NCBI GenBank assembly: GCA_013397115.1
Contig: VWZW01004863.1
Span: forward strand, 1,456,887 to 1,520,886
From: Edolisoma coerulescens
Lineage: Eukaryota; Chordata; Aves; Passeriformes; Campephagidae
Length of the DNA: 64,000 nucleotides
Direction of reading: 5' to 3'
Shown: positions 24,901 through 36,272 of the stretch, piece by piece
Position numbering within the stretch: position 1 is the stretch's first letter
Layout of the letters: every line of letters starts with the position of its first letter
Made by a program: the position numbers and the translations under genes
Notes under the pieces: model-generated
What the model was told of the DNA's origin: nothing
The model's input: the letters and a program-made list of their open reading frames with translations, nothing else
The model's database searches: none

Positions 24901-25777
24901 TTTGTATTTGGAATTCAGTTTTCCCACATGTTAAGGGGTTTCTTTTTCCCTGACGCAGAGAATTTAAATTCTCCTTGAATCAGATTATATTGATCATTGC
25001 ACCCCCAGATGCCTTCAGTTCTACACTCATTACCCCAACATGAGGGACATTATTAATTGCTTCATAGCTGTTTGCAGTTCTCTCAGAGTCAGTATGAATT
25101 CTAGTCAGAAGGAATAAAAATTATGATTCCTGAAGAGCATTAGAAATTCTGGACTCAGTATGAAACAGCACATATCACTGATAAGCAGGTACATGAGAAA
25201 AATAGAGTATGTAAATACAGTATGATAAATCATAAGTGTGTGAGCTACCATTTAAAGTAAATTTATAGTAATGGAGAAGACAAAGTGCTATGACTTTATG
25301 TCAAATTGCCAGCTGGGCTTAAACCACAACACTGAGAAAATGCAAACAAACAAGAAAACACAATCTAACATGAGATGCTGAAAACCAGCAAAACTAACAA
25401 AGAATTATAGGAAAGTGGCTTGGCCTAACAACTCATTAATTTTTTTCAATTTTATTTTTAAAGAGACACCAGCTGTCTCTGAAAAAAGCTAGCCAAAATT
25501 CATGAGTTTAACAAAATGTATTTCTAAGTAATATTTTCATAATATTTTATTTGTAGATTGTTCAAAATACAGTTTTAGTAACGTTGTTAAGAACTCTCTT
25601 TCAGTCCTAAATATTGTCAGCTTACAGACTTGTGTCATATGAGCAACAGGATTTTTTTACAGTTGCAGGAAGTTTTCATCCTTTTTGTAAAGTGTAATTC
25701 AGTTGTTGCCACAAGACTAGTTTCACACAGTGATCATGAATCGTGAAGATGGGCTAGGAGATTTTCTCATCAAAGAT
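21921..25777. other. Intergenic AT-rich unique sequence
   Basis: No gene is seen. A poly(A) run lies at about 23300-23315. The stretch 23400-23475 contains ATTAGATGATCCAGCATCC followed by CTATGAAATCACA, which may be the last bases of a very old CR1 3' end on the plus strand, but the match is too weak to call. Confidence 0.5.
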
Positions 25778-25866
25778 CCATGCTCTAGGGGACCTTCTTT
25801 GATCAGGGACGTTGGACTATAAGACCTTCAGCAGTCCCTTCCAACCTTACTCATTTTGTGATTCTC
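25778..25866 (+). mobile_element. CR1 LINE 3'-terminal fragment
   Basis: The sequence reads CATGCTCTAGG..., then GGGACGTTGGACTATAAGACC, CAGTCCCTTCCAACC and TTTTGTGATTCTC. This is the order of the final 85-90 bp of avian CR1, ending in the terminal octamer-like repeat. It is severely 5'-truncated and non-coding. Confidence 0.85.
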
Positions 25867-26009
25867 CTAAACTAGTCAGTATATGCTTCTACCTTTTGGA
25901 CAACACATTAATACTTCCCCTTGTTCCTACCATTCCCAGCTCTGTACTGCATGTACAAGAAGAACTTTTAAGAATGTCAAAAAGACATAAAACCTATGTA
26001 AGGAAAGGG

Positions 26010-26680
26010 AGTTGCTGATCCTGGATAGAACAATAGGCCTGAATGTACTGCTGTTGCAGAAGAAGGGAACTGCTGGTCTGAATGATCGGGAAAATGCTGA
26101 TCTGATGCACCATAGCATGTGGCCACCATAGCAGGGGAAAAATGATGACTGAAGTCAAGATAAGCCTTGGTGCGGCATTTGCTAATACAAATGTATTTGG
26201 TATTGCACAGATATGGACTAATTGAAATGTTAATTTCTGATTAGTTTTGAGGACGTGACTCCCCAGAGGATCATTCTCAGGAAGAAGACATGATGACCAA
26301 GGACACAGCAATCAGTAATTTCCAGACTGAGAAACAAACTCAGCAAAGCAAAAAATCAGACTGCAAAAATGGAGAAATAAAGAACAGAATAACAGGAACA
26401 GTCTTTTGATGGGATAAAAGGTAGCTTAGCAGACTGATCTGAAACTTCTGATGTCAAAAGAATCAGCACTGCAAAGTGTCAGTGGCTGATAGTCAACTGC
26501 TGTGGAGGACATTGTCCACGTCACCTTCACAGTTCAGCAGATGCTGTTGGTTCACCTGTATCATGGATGTGAACTCTAAAGTCCAAGGTAGAAGACTTGT
26601 TAACTTAAGCTTATTGGGAGAACTTGGGGATTTGGCACTGACGGTGCATGGCATGTCCATAACACTATTCTGCTGATATT
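26010..26680 (+). mobile_element. Unclassified LTR-like retroelement block
   Basis: The texture changes from AT-rich to mixed composition, with phrases typical of retroviral LTRs: CACCATAGCATGTGGCCACC, GAGGACGTGACTCCCCAGAG, GATGGGATAAAAGGTAGC (TATA-like at about 26412) and GACGGTGCATGGCATGTCC. Related segments GAGTTGCTGATCCTGG, GAACTGCTGGTCTG and AATGCTGATCTGATG recur near the left side, which suggests internal repeats. I have an impression of an avian ERVK-type LTR from memory but cannot confirm family or ends. No coding capacity is present. Confidence 0.4.
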
Positions 26681-29600
26681 TTGATGATAGTATGATGTTG
26701 AATTTTTAGCATTTATATAATACTATTGAGATACTTTAATTACTTATTTTATAAGATTGCAATGATTATATTTTCTGCTGTCTGTCATGTAAATATTTTC
26801 ATGATACGATTTCCAGCTATTATGTGTTGTTTTGTCCCAATGTTGAATGTTTTTTAAATAGTAATTGTACTTACTGTTGTTATGCTTGTGCTGGAATTTA
26901 CATAAGGTTCCAATCAGCAAAAGCTATTGAAAATCATACATACTTCCTCACATCATTAATCTCTTTCCTTTCTGGATAAAACCTCTGCAAGCTGCTGAAG
27001 ACTGTCCTCCTAAGAGCTTGCCCATTAAATTCCACTTTCTCTCTTCACGGTCTTTCATTCAGACTGCCTTGCTTATTGCCTTCTGACCTTCACTTGTGGC
27101 TTTCCATTAGTGCTCAAATGCTTTCTAATAAAAGCTTCATTTCTGGGCTTCTAATCTTTCTTCTTCTTTTACAACATATTAATCCTTTTATTTTGCAGAG
27201 ACCACCTCAGTTCTGTGGCAGTGCTACCATTTCTTACTAGATTATATCCATGCATATTTGACTTGCCTTTTCACATGTCTCTAATGTCCCTTCACTTCTA
27301 ATCACTGATTCCTGAACAGGTCTCCTTAAATTAGATAGCAGAATCCTAGGGTTTTTTAATAAGTCTCAATTTACACCATGTTACGTGTTTTCCTTGAAAC
27401 TGAACCTCCTATGCCCCTTCTAATCTCTGTCTGGTCATCTAGCTGTAAAAATGTCTTTTATTGTGATTGAATTCGAATAGGATAGTTTGCAGTCTCATCT
27501 CCTCTCTCCAATTTCTCTTGCAGCCTGGACACAAATACAGACTTGTCGACTGCTTGTCTAAGAGGAACAAACTTTTGCTGTTGCCTGTAATTCTGAGACA
27601 CAGAGATATCATGATGCATGGATATCTGCTGAGATCTGGCCAGCACATGCTCAGCTGAGATGGAGTGCTTAGGGAATGGAGCTGTGAAATTCTGCTTTCC
27701 AATTAAATATGCATTGCAAACTTCTTAAAAGATGTGTAATTTGGCTAAATTGTGAGGTTTTTTACAAACCTGGCAAAAAATCCATGTTTCCTGACAAATT
27801 TCTTCTCTACAATTGAAAGCATAGGGCAAAAGATCTTTTAAGAAGTTTCTGAACATCTTTAACATGGATAAAAACTCAGATATACTCCTTCAGCCTGTTT
27901 CAGAGAAATGTCCAACACGTGTGCTTTATTTTTTTACTTTTCTTTTTTTTTTTTTTAATCAGGCATATACATTTAGAAGCTGAGTGTTCAGATGATTGTA
28001 CTTTAGCTAATTTTGGCTAAGTCATAAGACAGGTATAAAAAAGGTGTTATCCTTGCAAATATAAGGAAACCTTACAGTAAATAATGTTATCACCCCTAAT
28101 TGCTCTAAGTAGTCCCCTATTTAATTACTTTAACTATTGTTAAAATAGTCATGTAATTCAATAAAATCACATTTAAATAAGGTGCACAACATCTTTCTTG
28201 CTTCTTGCAACATTTAATGTAGTAGTATACAGGTTTTAATTTGATCTGAATTTCTAAAGGATGTAGCAACATTTCCTCATAATATAGTTTGGCTATAAAA
28301 CCTAGTGCAGGCAGGATTTTTAATCAGTATGGGTTTCTCTGCAGAGACTCTTCAATTCTTTGTTTCACAGCAGAATGATTTGTCTGCACATTGCAAACAC
28401 AATGATTTGCTCTCCCAGCAAGCAGTAGAATCATGTTTTACCAAGATGACAACATGTTTGAGAGACAGAAATTACTTTAGAAATTGGTATCAGTGCCCTG
28501 GTAACTAATGTTCATTAAGAGATCCCAAGACATTTTTATAAGGATAAATGCATTTTGTTGGTAAAAATCTAGTCTGGGTAAGTTGATTCTCTGTGAAACA
28601 CCTCTGTATTTCTCTCCAGAGAGGTGATCAATCACTTCCCTTCTGAACAGTCTTTTTTCTTGGGAAGTGGTTGTTTGTTGTTTGGTTGGGTTTTTTTCAG
28701 AAGTTTTGTTATAGAGGATAACTGCTATGGTACACCTCAGTTCCACTTCACACAACAAAAAGATCTATTGAAAGAATAAAAAATTAAAAGCAAAGAATGT
28801 AAATGGAAGTTGCTTGCATGAAAACTAATGGAATACAGATAAACTTATGTGGTGTGTACCTACAGAAAGACAAGTAGATTTACTAGAACAAGAACAATAG
28901 GTCAATTGTGGGATGATATTTTAAGGTAGTTTCCTGGTACTCCTCAGCCAGTTTCCAAAAGTCTTTTGCAGATATGATTTAACTGATGCTGGCTAAGGCT
29001 AGGGACAATTATTAACTCTTCACTCTTCCATGAAAGAAGTTTGTGCATAAGTATTTTTCATTTTATTTTTAGGAAAAAAACCACTTTGAGAACAAAACAA
29101 AACACAATGGTCTTAGATGAAAGAATTAGATCACTAAAACCAAGATGTGCTCATTGATGCTAGCATTAATATTTGCCCATTATTTTATTATCAGAGTCTA
29201 AATTATCAAAGAACTTATAGAACTTAAATCGGGGACTGGAGAGAAGGGGAATCATCAGGATCTATTTATATCTACATCTATGCATTTGCATGAGTACAAA
29301 AATCAAGGAAATATGCCAACAGATACACAAATAGTTTTCGTATTCAAGAAAAACCCAATTAATACAAATTTATGCATCAGAAATTATCACAGACTCATTT
29401 AGACGTGACCCATTTTGGAACAGTCTCATACTCTGACAAAGTATCAAATAAATTTAACTGAAATAGCATACATTTGACAGAACTGACTTTGCTATCTGTT
29501 TTATAACTTTTAAATTTTTTTTTATGCAAAGATGTCTTAAAAGTGCTTGTATTTCGAAATAATTCATATGCCTTTTGAGGCATGATGATTGCTATGGTTA

Positions 29601-30555
29601 TTATCTGAATTATTGCTTGATACTTTCATGTGTTGTATACGTACTCACTAATGGAAATCGGTATTTCATCTCTTGAAAGCTATCGAGAATGTAAACTTTA
29701 ATGTTGTTTCCAAGCAATTACCTGAGAATCCCATAGTAGATAACACCTAAAAAATATGATCATAAAATATAATCCTGACACAGAGAAGTAACCCCCTGAA
29801 AATTAATAATTTCTAAGATTTATTGCTAAGCAGGACCCCAGCTGGTTTAATGTGAAGGAAGTACATTGAAAATTTATCAAGTCCCAGCCAAGCACCTGAG
29901 TTGCAAATGTTAACAGAAGCAGGAGCTGAAAACAGTTAACAGCAGGATAGATGTACTTGCAAATAAAGAACGTACTTCACCAGAAGTGGAAATTTAATTT
30001 TAAAGCATCTTAATTTTGGTGAAGGGGAAGGAATAGTGGAGAATAATTTTGCTGAGAATTTAGATATTTTGCTCATTTCCTATACTTTCCCACATATATT
30101 TTCTTGCTTTTTGAATTAGCACACTGTATCTTCCAACTGATGTGCACAATTAATGAGTGAAGAGTTTCCATTAACTTTCTGACATACTGTTAATATTTTT
30201 AGTGACTGGGGGCTTTCAAAACACTTGCCAAAAAAATAATGAAAGTAAAGAAATGTTTTTCTGTGTTGCCACATAGAAGGTGTTTTTCTCAGTTCTTCCC
30301 TCTTTGAAATTTGGTTCTGTCTCATCCATGACAGAAAAAAAGAGTAGGAGAGAATTTTAGGTTTATACTTTATTACCTATTGCATGTCTTTATGTTCATT
30401 TTCTAGAGAAATTGTACTATTAACAGAAGAGGAGCAGTCTCTGCCAAACAGTTTTCTAGTTACAGAGTATAATTATGTGGAATATCATGGAATGGCTGTG
30501 GACTTCCATTTTACTTGTGTGACCAATCAATAAAAGAAGGCTCAGAGAAGATAGG
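26681..30555. other. Intergenic AT-rich unique sequence
   Basis: No gene or recognised transposon is seen. A T run lies at 27943-27956 and a G/T-rich patch at 28665-28700. Open frames are under 100 codons and overlap on both strands without motif content. Confidence 0.55.
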
Positions 30556-31270
30556 TGCAGTAAGTTACGCTTTGTTGGCTACCACATGTCCACCGAGCCA
30601 TTCCATCACTCTCCCTCCACAGCATGACTGGAGGAGAAAATGTGAAGGAAATGCTTGTGAGTAGAGATGAAGATGGGAAGACCACTCTGCGAGTACCATG
30701 ATGAGCAAAGAAGACTCTAGTTGGAGAAAGAGCGATTAAATTTTTTCCAGCAAAAATAGGGTAAGATGGTGAGAAAAAGACAAAACTAAAAATGCCTTCC
30801 CTGCCTCCTTCTTCCCAGGTTCAGTTTCGCATTGTTGATATTTCACATTGAACTCCTTTTTTCCTGATTCTCCTATCTCCTCCGAGTGGCATGTGGGGGA
30901 TGGGCAAGGGGGATTGCAGTCAGTTTGTAAAACTTCGCCTGCCGCTCCACCTTCCTTAAATTTCTCCCCCCGCTCCAGGATGGGGTCCCTCATGAGGGTT
31001 ACAGTCTTTCATGAACTGCTCCTTCACATGGGCAGCAGCTCTTCAAAGGTTGCTCCAGTTTGGATCCTCTCAGTGGAGCGCAGACTATCAGAAATGCACT
31101 GCTACAGCAGAGATCCACCATGGGCTGCAGCTCCTCTCAGCATCTGCTTCTGCATTGGGTCTGCACACTTTGCAGCTTCCTTCAGTGTATCTCCACCTGC
31201 TGTGACCTGCAGCCCTCCACAGGCTTCAGGGTGGATCTCTGCTCCCCTATGGACCTACAGGAGCACAGCT
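30556..31270 (-). mobile_element. ERVL-type LTR, minus strand, 5' side missing
   Basis: The plus-strand text is the complement of a long avian LTR that I recognise from memory. From the left it shows the LTR 3' end (about 30556-30660: CCACATGTCCACCGAGCC and CCATCACTCTCCCTCC), then the region before it (CCTCCTTCTTCCCAGGTTCA). Next comes a block matching GCACCACTCGGGGGGAGGAG in complement (30878-30920). Then come degenerate copies of a CTGCAGCCC...GTGGAGCA module (about 30970-31265), such as CCATGGGCTGCAGCTCC. The module repetition is characteristic of this family. The TATA and 5' end expected farther right are absent, so the copy is truncated at about 31270. The 160-codon plus-strand frame at 30848-31330 is a by-product of the GC-rich module repeats, not a gene. 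Confidence 0.72.
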
Positions 31271-31849
31271 ATTGCAAAGGAAGCGCAACATAAAGGGGAC
31301 AAGAGAGGAGCCTTTACTGTAAGTAATTGACTGTATCAGTTGATTGTGTCAAGCAGTTGTGTAAATGACCTTCCCCACAATAGCTAATACAAAGTATTCT
31401 CCAGCCAGTCAGACCTGCATGGGGGTGTGAATGCATGGCTCTCAAAAAAATTGAGAAAGCAACAAAATTAAGTCTGAAAAGAACAAAGATCTTGAGCTGG
31501 CTTTAGCTCACATATTCCTTCCTGGAGACTGAGAACACTCAGCATCGTAGTGAGAGTTTACAGAGACCTGTGACAGGAATCACATCTGTATTACAAGCCA
31601 ACTGTATATTGTGTTTGTCTTGTGATTTCTTTATGTTGCTGTATCATTCTTCAAAGTTAAAGTCCCATGTAACATAAAATATTCACTAGAAAGTGAATTT
31701 GATATTAAACATTAAAACCTCCTTGTCTGGAATATTTGAAAGAACCTGGACAGACAATTAGCAATATTTTATAAATATAAAAATGAGAGTCAATCTTGGA
31801 AAAGATCCCAGAGCTAAAACACTGTCTCTAACAATGGCAACAGGAAATT

Positions 31850-31984
31850 AAAAAAACAAAACCAAAAACAAAACCAAAAACAAACCCCCCCCCCAAAAAA
31901 AAACCACAAAAAAAAAAACCAAAAAAACCCACACACACAAAAAAAACACCCCACAAAACCCTCCCCCCATAAAACAAAACCCAA
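31850..31984. repeat. A/C-only low-complexity tract
   Basis: About 135 nt contain no G and only two T residues. CCAAAAA-type units sit beside a C run, a CACACACA segment and a second C run. The opposite strand is pure G/T and would favour G-rich structures. Confidence 0.88.
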
Positions 31985-32061
31985 ACTCAATTACCCAATT
32001 ATTGTATTTGGAATGAATGGAAGTTGGGAAAAGGGACAAAAAAAGAGGAGCTATAACTCTA

Positions 32062-32101
32062 TAACTACTCTGGATTGTCCAGATTTTAACTACTCTGGAT
32101 T
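32062..32101. repeat. Short direct repeat, 15 bp, period 25
   Basis: TAACTACTCTGGATT occurs at 32062-32076 and again at 32087-32101, separated by GTCCAGATTT. This is probably a local replication slippage product. Confidence 0.85.
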
Positions 32102-34661
32102 TTATTATAATAAAAGCATTATTGTTAAAGTTGGAATTTTAAATTATATTATAATTCCATTTATGACCAGATACAATTTGACCAGCCTACAGAGTTATTA
32201 GTTATGGTTATTAGCTATTATGTTATTAGTATGGTGATTCATGTCTTCATATCATTGGACTGGATTATGCACCTGTCTGCATACAACACTTGCAGTTCTT
32301 CAGGAGATCAGTACGAGTAAAATATTTACTGATTTGATATCTTTTAGTTTATTTCTTATATCTAACAGTGGTACATTTTATGAAATATTCCATTTTATTT
32401 TTTAAATATTTGTGTTTCTCTAAAATTGTTTAGACTATTATTAATAATATTTAACATTTTGCTTTCTGCTGTGTTTTCTGTAACTCAGGCTTGCAGGCTG
32501 GACTGACCACCCTCATTTGAAAAAGGAAGATGGTGTGGCTTGAAACCCTTATTTTGAAAGAACATACTGTTAATCATTTAGTATTTAGCTTTGTTAAGAT
32601 GTGTCATACCAGATTAAAAGCAAATACCAAAAAATGAATAGTGAAGTCTCCACTCTGCCAAACAGCCAATATATGATGCCAGTCGCCATCAAAACAACCT
32701 GTGAATCTTGGACACATCTCTCCTAATCACAGAACAATTTGGTCTGGTGTCTTAGGAGAATGAATGTGTCCTTCATCCAGGTAAAACATCAAATCCATAG
32801 ATACTTTATGGGCTGTAAACAGCTGATGAATTAACTCCCTTGCATTTGAAAACCCTACAGAAAGGCTCCCTTGCTTCTCTTCCAGCTTTCACAGATAACC
32901 CCTTTGCTTTTTAGTAATTCAAGGGAAAGTCTTTCTCTCATTGTACCACTGTGTAAGATACAGTGTGTTGAGGGGAAGTCTAATTAGATTTGACACTTTA
33001 ATTGAGGAATGATAAATGCCCTTCACCAAATTTTGTAGAAACTGTTTGCAGATGGCTGCTTACATGATAGATTTTGTTCATGGCAGCCTCAAGGTATGCT
33101 TTGAAATTCTTTTTGGCTACAACTAAGAGAATGTGATATATTTTTTTCTTCATTTTGCCACTTCTCTCTCTATTGTTAATGTTAAATACCCTTTGGCATT
33201 ATCTTCATTATTGATCAGAGAGATACTTTTAATGCAAAAGCCATTATTGGTATGTCTGTAAAGGTTTATAAAGTTCATATATATTAAAAAAGTCCAAATA
33301 GTATGTAAGAATTAATAGGAATATGGTAGAAGAAATAATGGGGGGGAGGGGGGAGAAATAGTTTCTTTGCAGTTGAAGGCAAAATGTCCACTGCACATTC
33401 CTACTACAACTGTGTTATAAATACCTCTGTGCCTGTTTTGCTAAACAAATGGAGGCAGAGCAGTTGTCTTCCTGATCAAAATGCCTCTGAGTGACTAAAA
33501 CCTATGTTTGTGAAACCTCCATGTAGTCTGCAAATAGTGGCAACATTTCCACAGACCAGCAGATCAATTCTTGAATGGCTTTGCTTTATATTCTACTACA
33601 TGTAAAAATTAGCATTTTCCAACTAGTAATTAGCATATTCTGGGTTGGCTAGAACTAGTAAGTAACTTAGCGCTGCCTCAGTCTTCCAGCTTTTTAAGTG
33701 TGTCTCTCTCTTATGCTGAAAATGACAGTTCAAAAGTTACTGGGTATCACTAATGAATTAATGGGTTAAATTAATTAATTATCAGAATGCCTGTGCTATT
33801 AACCTAAGGAACAGCTAAGTATATCTATGTAGATGTAGTCATGGACAATTAGGGATATCTGTAGTTTCTGATTTAATCCATTTTATATTCAGTTCTCAAT
33901 TAGAATCTCGCATTATGAAATCCATCACAGTGAAAATAAATAGATTCTATCTGTAAAACATTAGAAGCACAAATACATTGTAAAAGAATTCTACACTCAA
34001 CAAAATATTTTCCAGTTCTGTTAAATAGTTAAATAGCCCAATACCTGACCAAAAAAAAATATATTTGCTTGAGACTGACAATGGAAATTATCCTGTTTAT
34101 CAGCAAGGTGTGAGACATATATTTGGAGCATAAGAAGGGTTTTGTGTGAGCAATCACATGCATACCAATAGCTTTCTGAAATGTAGACTGTTTGGGCACA
34201 GCAAAAAGTGACAGATAAAATGTTTGAAGTGAGTGATTTTGCTACAAATGAGATCCTGCTTAAATTACATATAAATTATGACAATGATAAAACTAGCTGA
34301 CAAAGGCAGAAATAAAAAAAAGTGCTCCTCAACTGAAATTATCATATCTTTAATAGCTGCATGAAATGTGACTTAAAATTATAGTGGAAATGTTTAGTCA
34401 TCACTTCTTGTATATACTTTCTTCTTTCATCCTTGCTAATGGAAATATAGTAGCAAAAGCCATGAAAGAATCCAAGCTAAAATCTTCTTCCTTAGCAGCC
34501 CAGAACAGTAAAGCAGCAAAAATTAAGTCCTTAGATTTAGATGCACAAAAGTACTAATGAATTAAAAAATGCAACATAAAGTACATGTGAAAATAAAAGC
34601 CCAGGAGTGCAAGGGATGAAAACCTATTATTTAGTCAATTGAAAGTCTGATTGCCACTGGC

Positions 34662-34695
34662 CTTCACCAGTAAAGCTTCTTCACCAGTAAAGCTT
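34662..34695. repeat. Perfect 17 bp tandem duplication
   Basis: CTTCACCAGTAAAGCTT is present twice back to back without any mismatch. Perfect identity implies a recent event, or polymorphism between individuals. Confidence 0.92.
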
Positions 34696-35090
34696 CTGGA
34701 TCACATTGTGTGTAGTTTTAGGCTTTAAGTCCTGCCAGAGATTGCTGCCTGCATTTGTCTAGTTGTTACGTGGACATTCCAACACATCTGTCTGTTTCTG
34801 CATATCTGTGCAAACCCAAGCAAATCCATGGTTAAACTACATCAAACCTACACTCAATAGCAGCATATCTGTCACAACTCTTCTCTCAAGAAAAAAACAT
34901 TGTGGTAGAAAGTATTGCCTTCTCACCACACAAAGCATACTCCTGCCATATTCCCAAGAAGGGAGAGACCTCAGTTCTGTGCTTCCTACACCTGTGGGTA
35001 ATCAAAATTTTTCAACTTACTTTGTTTTGAAACATTCTTTCATATAGAAATATTTTCAAGAGATATAGAAGTCTGTGGAGTTCCTGTGTA

Positions 35091-36003
35091 TCACAGAATA
35101 ATGACAAAATCATAGAATTGTTGGGCTAGAAGGAACCTTAAAGACCATCTAGTTCCACCTCCCTGCCATAGGCAAGGATACCTTCCACTAGACCCACTTG
35201 CTCAAAGCCCCATCCAACCTGGCCTTGAGCACTTTCGAGGCATGGGGCATCCACGGCTTCTCTGGGCAGCCTGTGCCAGGCTCTCACCACCCTCACAGTA
35301 AACAGTTTCTTACTACTATCCAATCTAAACCTGCCCTCTTTCAGTTTGAGGCCATTCATCCCCCCTTGTCCTGTCACTACGTGCTCTTTTCAAAAGTCCC
35401 TTTCCAGCCTTCTTGTAGGCCCCATTTAGGAACTGGAAGGTGCTGCAAGGTCTCCCCAGAGCCTTCTTTTCTCCAGGCTGAACAACCCCAACTCTATCAG
35501 CCTGTCTTTGTATGAAAGGTGCTCCATTCCTCTGACCATCTTCATGGCCTCCTCAGGACTCCCTTCAATGGGTTCATGTCCTTATTTTTGGGGCTGAAGA
35601 GTTGTGTGCAGTACCCTAGATGGGGTCTCACAAGAGCAAAGGGGCAGAATCACCTTCCTCAGCCTGCTGTCCATGCTGCTTTTGATGCAGCCCAGGATAT
35701 GATTGTCCTTTAGGGCTGCAAGCCCCCATTGCCAGCTTATGTCCAACTTTTCATTCAACAGTATACCAAAGTCCTTCTTCATAGGACTGCTCTCCATCCA
35801 TTCTTTCGCCATTTACTGCCCCAACCTAGACACAGGGCCTTGAACTTGGCCTTCTTTAACTTTATGACATTTGGACAGCCTGCTCCTCAAGCCTGCCAAG
35901 GTCCTTCTGGATGTCATCTCTTTCCTTAAAGAGAGTAAACTAAAACACTCAGCTGGGTGTTATTGGATAACTTTCTGAGGATGCCCTCAATTCCACTATA
36001 TCA
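35091..36003 (-). mobile_element. CR1 LINE, 5'-truncated, minus strand
   Basis: The 3' end lies at the left (plus strand ATCATAGAATTGTTGGGC, then GAAGGAACCTTAAAGACCATC, CACTAGACC and GCTCAAAGCCCCATCCAACC). On the minus strand, 35138-35377 encodes the degenerate CR1 ORF2 C-terminus (FTVRVVRAWHRLPREAVDAP). Farther right the copy runs back through the part following the RT palm. The region that should hold FADD, at about 35955-35985, reads LSNN-like after translation, so it is inactive. The copy ends at about 36003, where a C-rich string begins. Its tail type matches the copy at 59230-59522, so both may belong to one CR1 subfamily. Confidence 0.92.
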
Positions 36004-36039
36004 AAACTTTCCACCCCCCCACCCCCAAAGGCACGGGCC

Positions 36040-36272
36040 TGGAGATGAAGGTAAATTCTGGAGCAAGGAAGACTTTTTCTTGGTAGGAGAGGATGAGATC
36101 AGGTAGTACTTAAGAAAACTGTCCATACGTAAATCCATGTGTCCTGATGGGATGCACCCATAAGTACCTGGGGAGATGTTTGGCTCCTGACTCTGCTTGA
36201 GCAGGGGGATTGAACAACATGAACTGCGAAGTTCCCTCCCAATGTTAGCCATTCCATGGTTCTGAGATTCAG
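36040..36272 (+). mobile_element. CR1 LINE, internally deleted, plus strand
   Basis: The left part carries CR1 ORF2 sequence just upstream of the RT core, with a frame reading KSMCPDGMHP at about 36131-36160. About 25 bp later the text jumps to the CR1 3' end (TTGAGCAGGGGGATTGAAC, AAGTTCCCTCCCAATG, CATTCCATGGTTCTGAGATTC). All of the RT palm, C-terminus and most of the 3' untranslated part, roughly 1.5-2 kb, are missing between them. It lies 5' end to 5' end against the minus-strand copy on its left, with a C-rich 30 bp spacer. Confidence 0.8.

Larger units (their letters stand above)
31271..35090. other. Intergenic AT-rich unique sequence
   Basis: No gene is seen. It contains the A/C-only tract at 31850-31984, a 15 bp direct repeat at 32062-32101, an irregular GTTATTA-rich stretch at about 32193-32231, a G-rich patch at 33341-33355 and a perfect 17 bp tandem duplication at 34662-34695. 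Confidence 0.55.

Noticed and set aside
30848..31330. 160-codon plus-strand open frame, the longest in the window
   Set aside because: It lies inside the minus-strand LTR at 30556-31270. Its length comes from the GC-rich module repeats, and other long frames overlap it on both strands.
35091..36272. Single CR1 insertion with 5' inversion (twin priming)
   Set aside because: Both halves carry their own 3' terminal sequence, which one inverted insertion cannot give.
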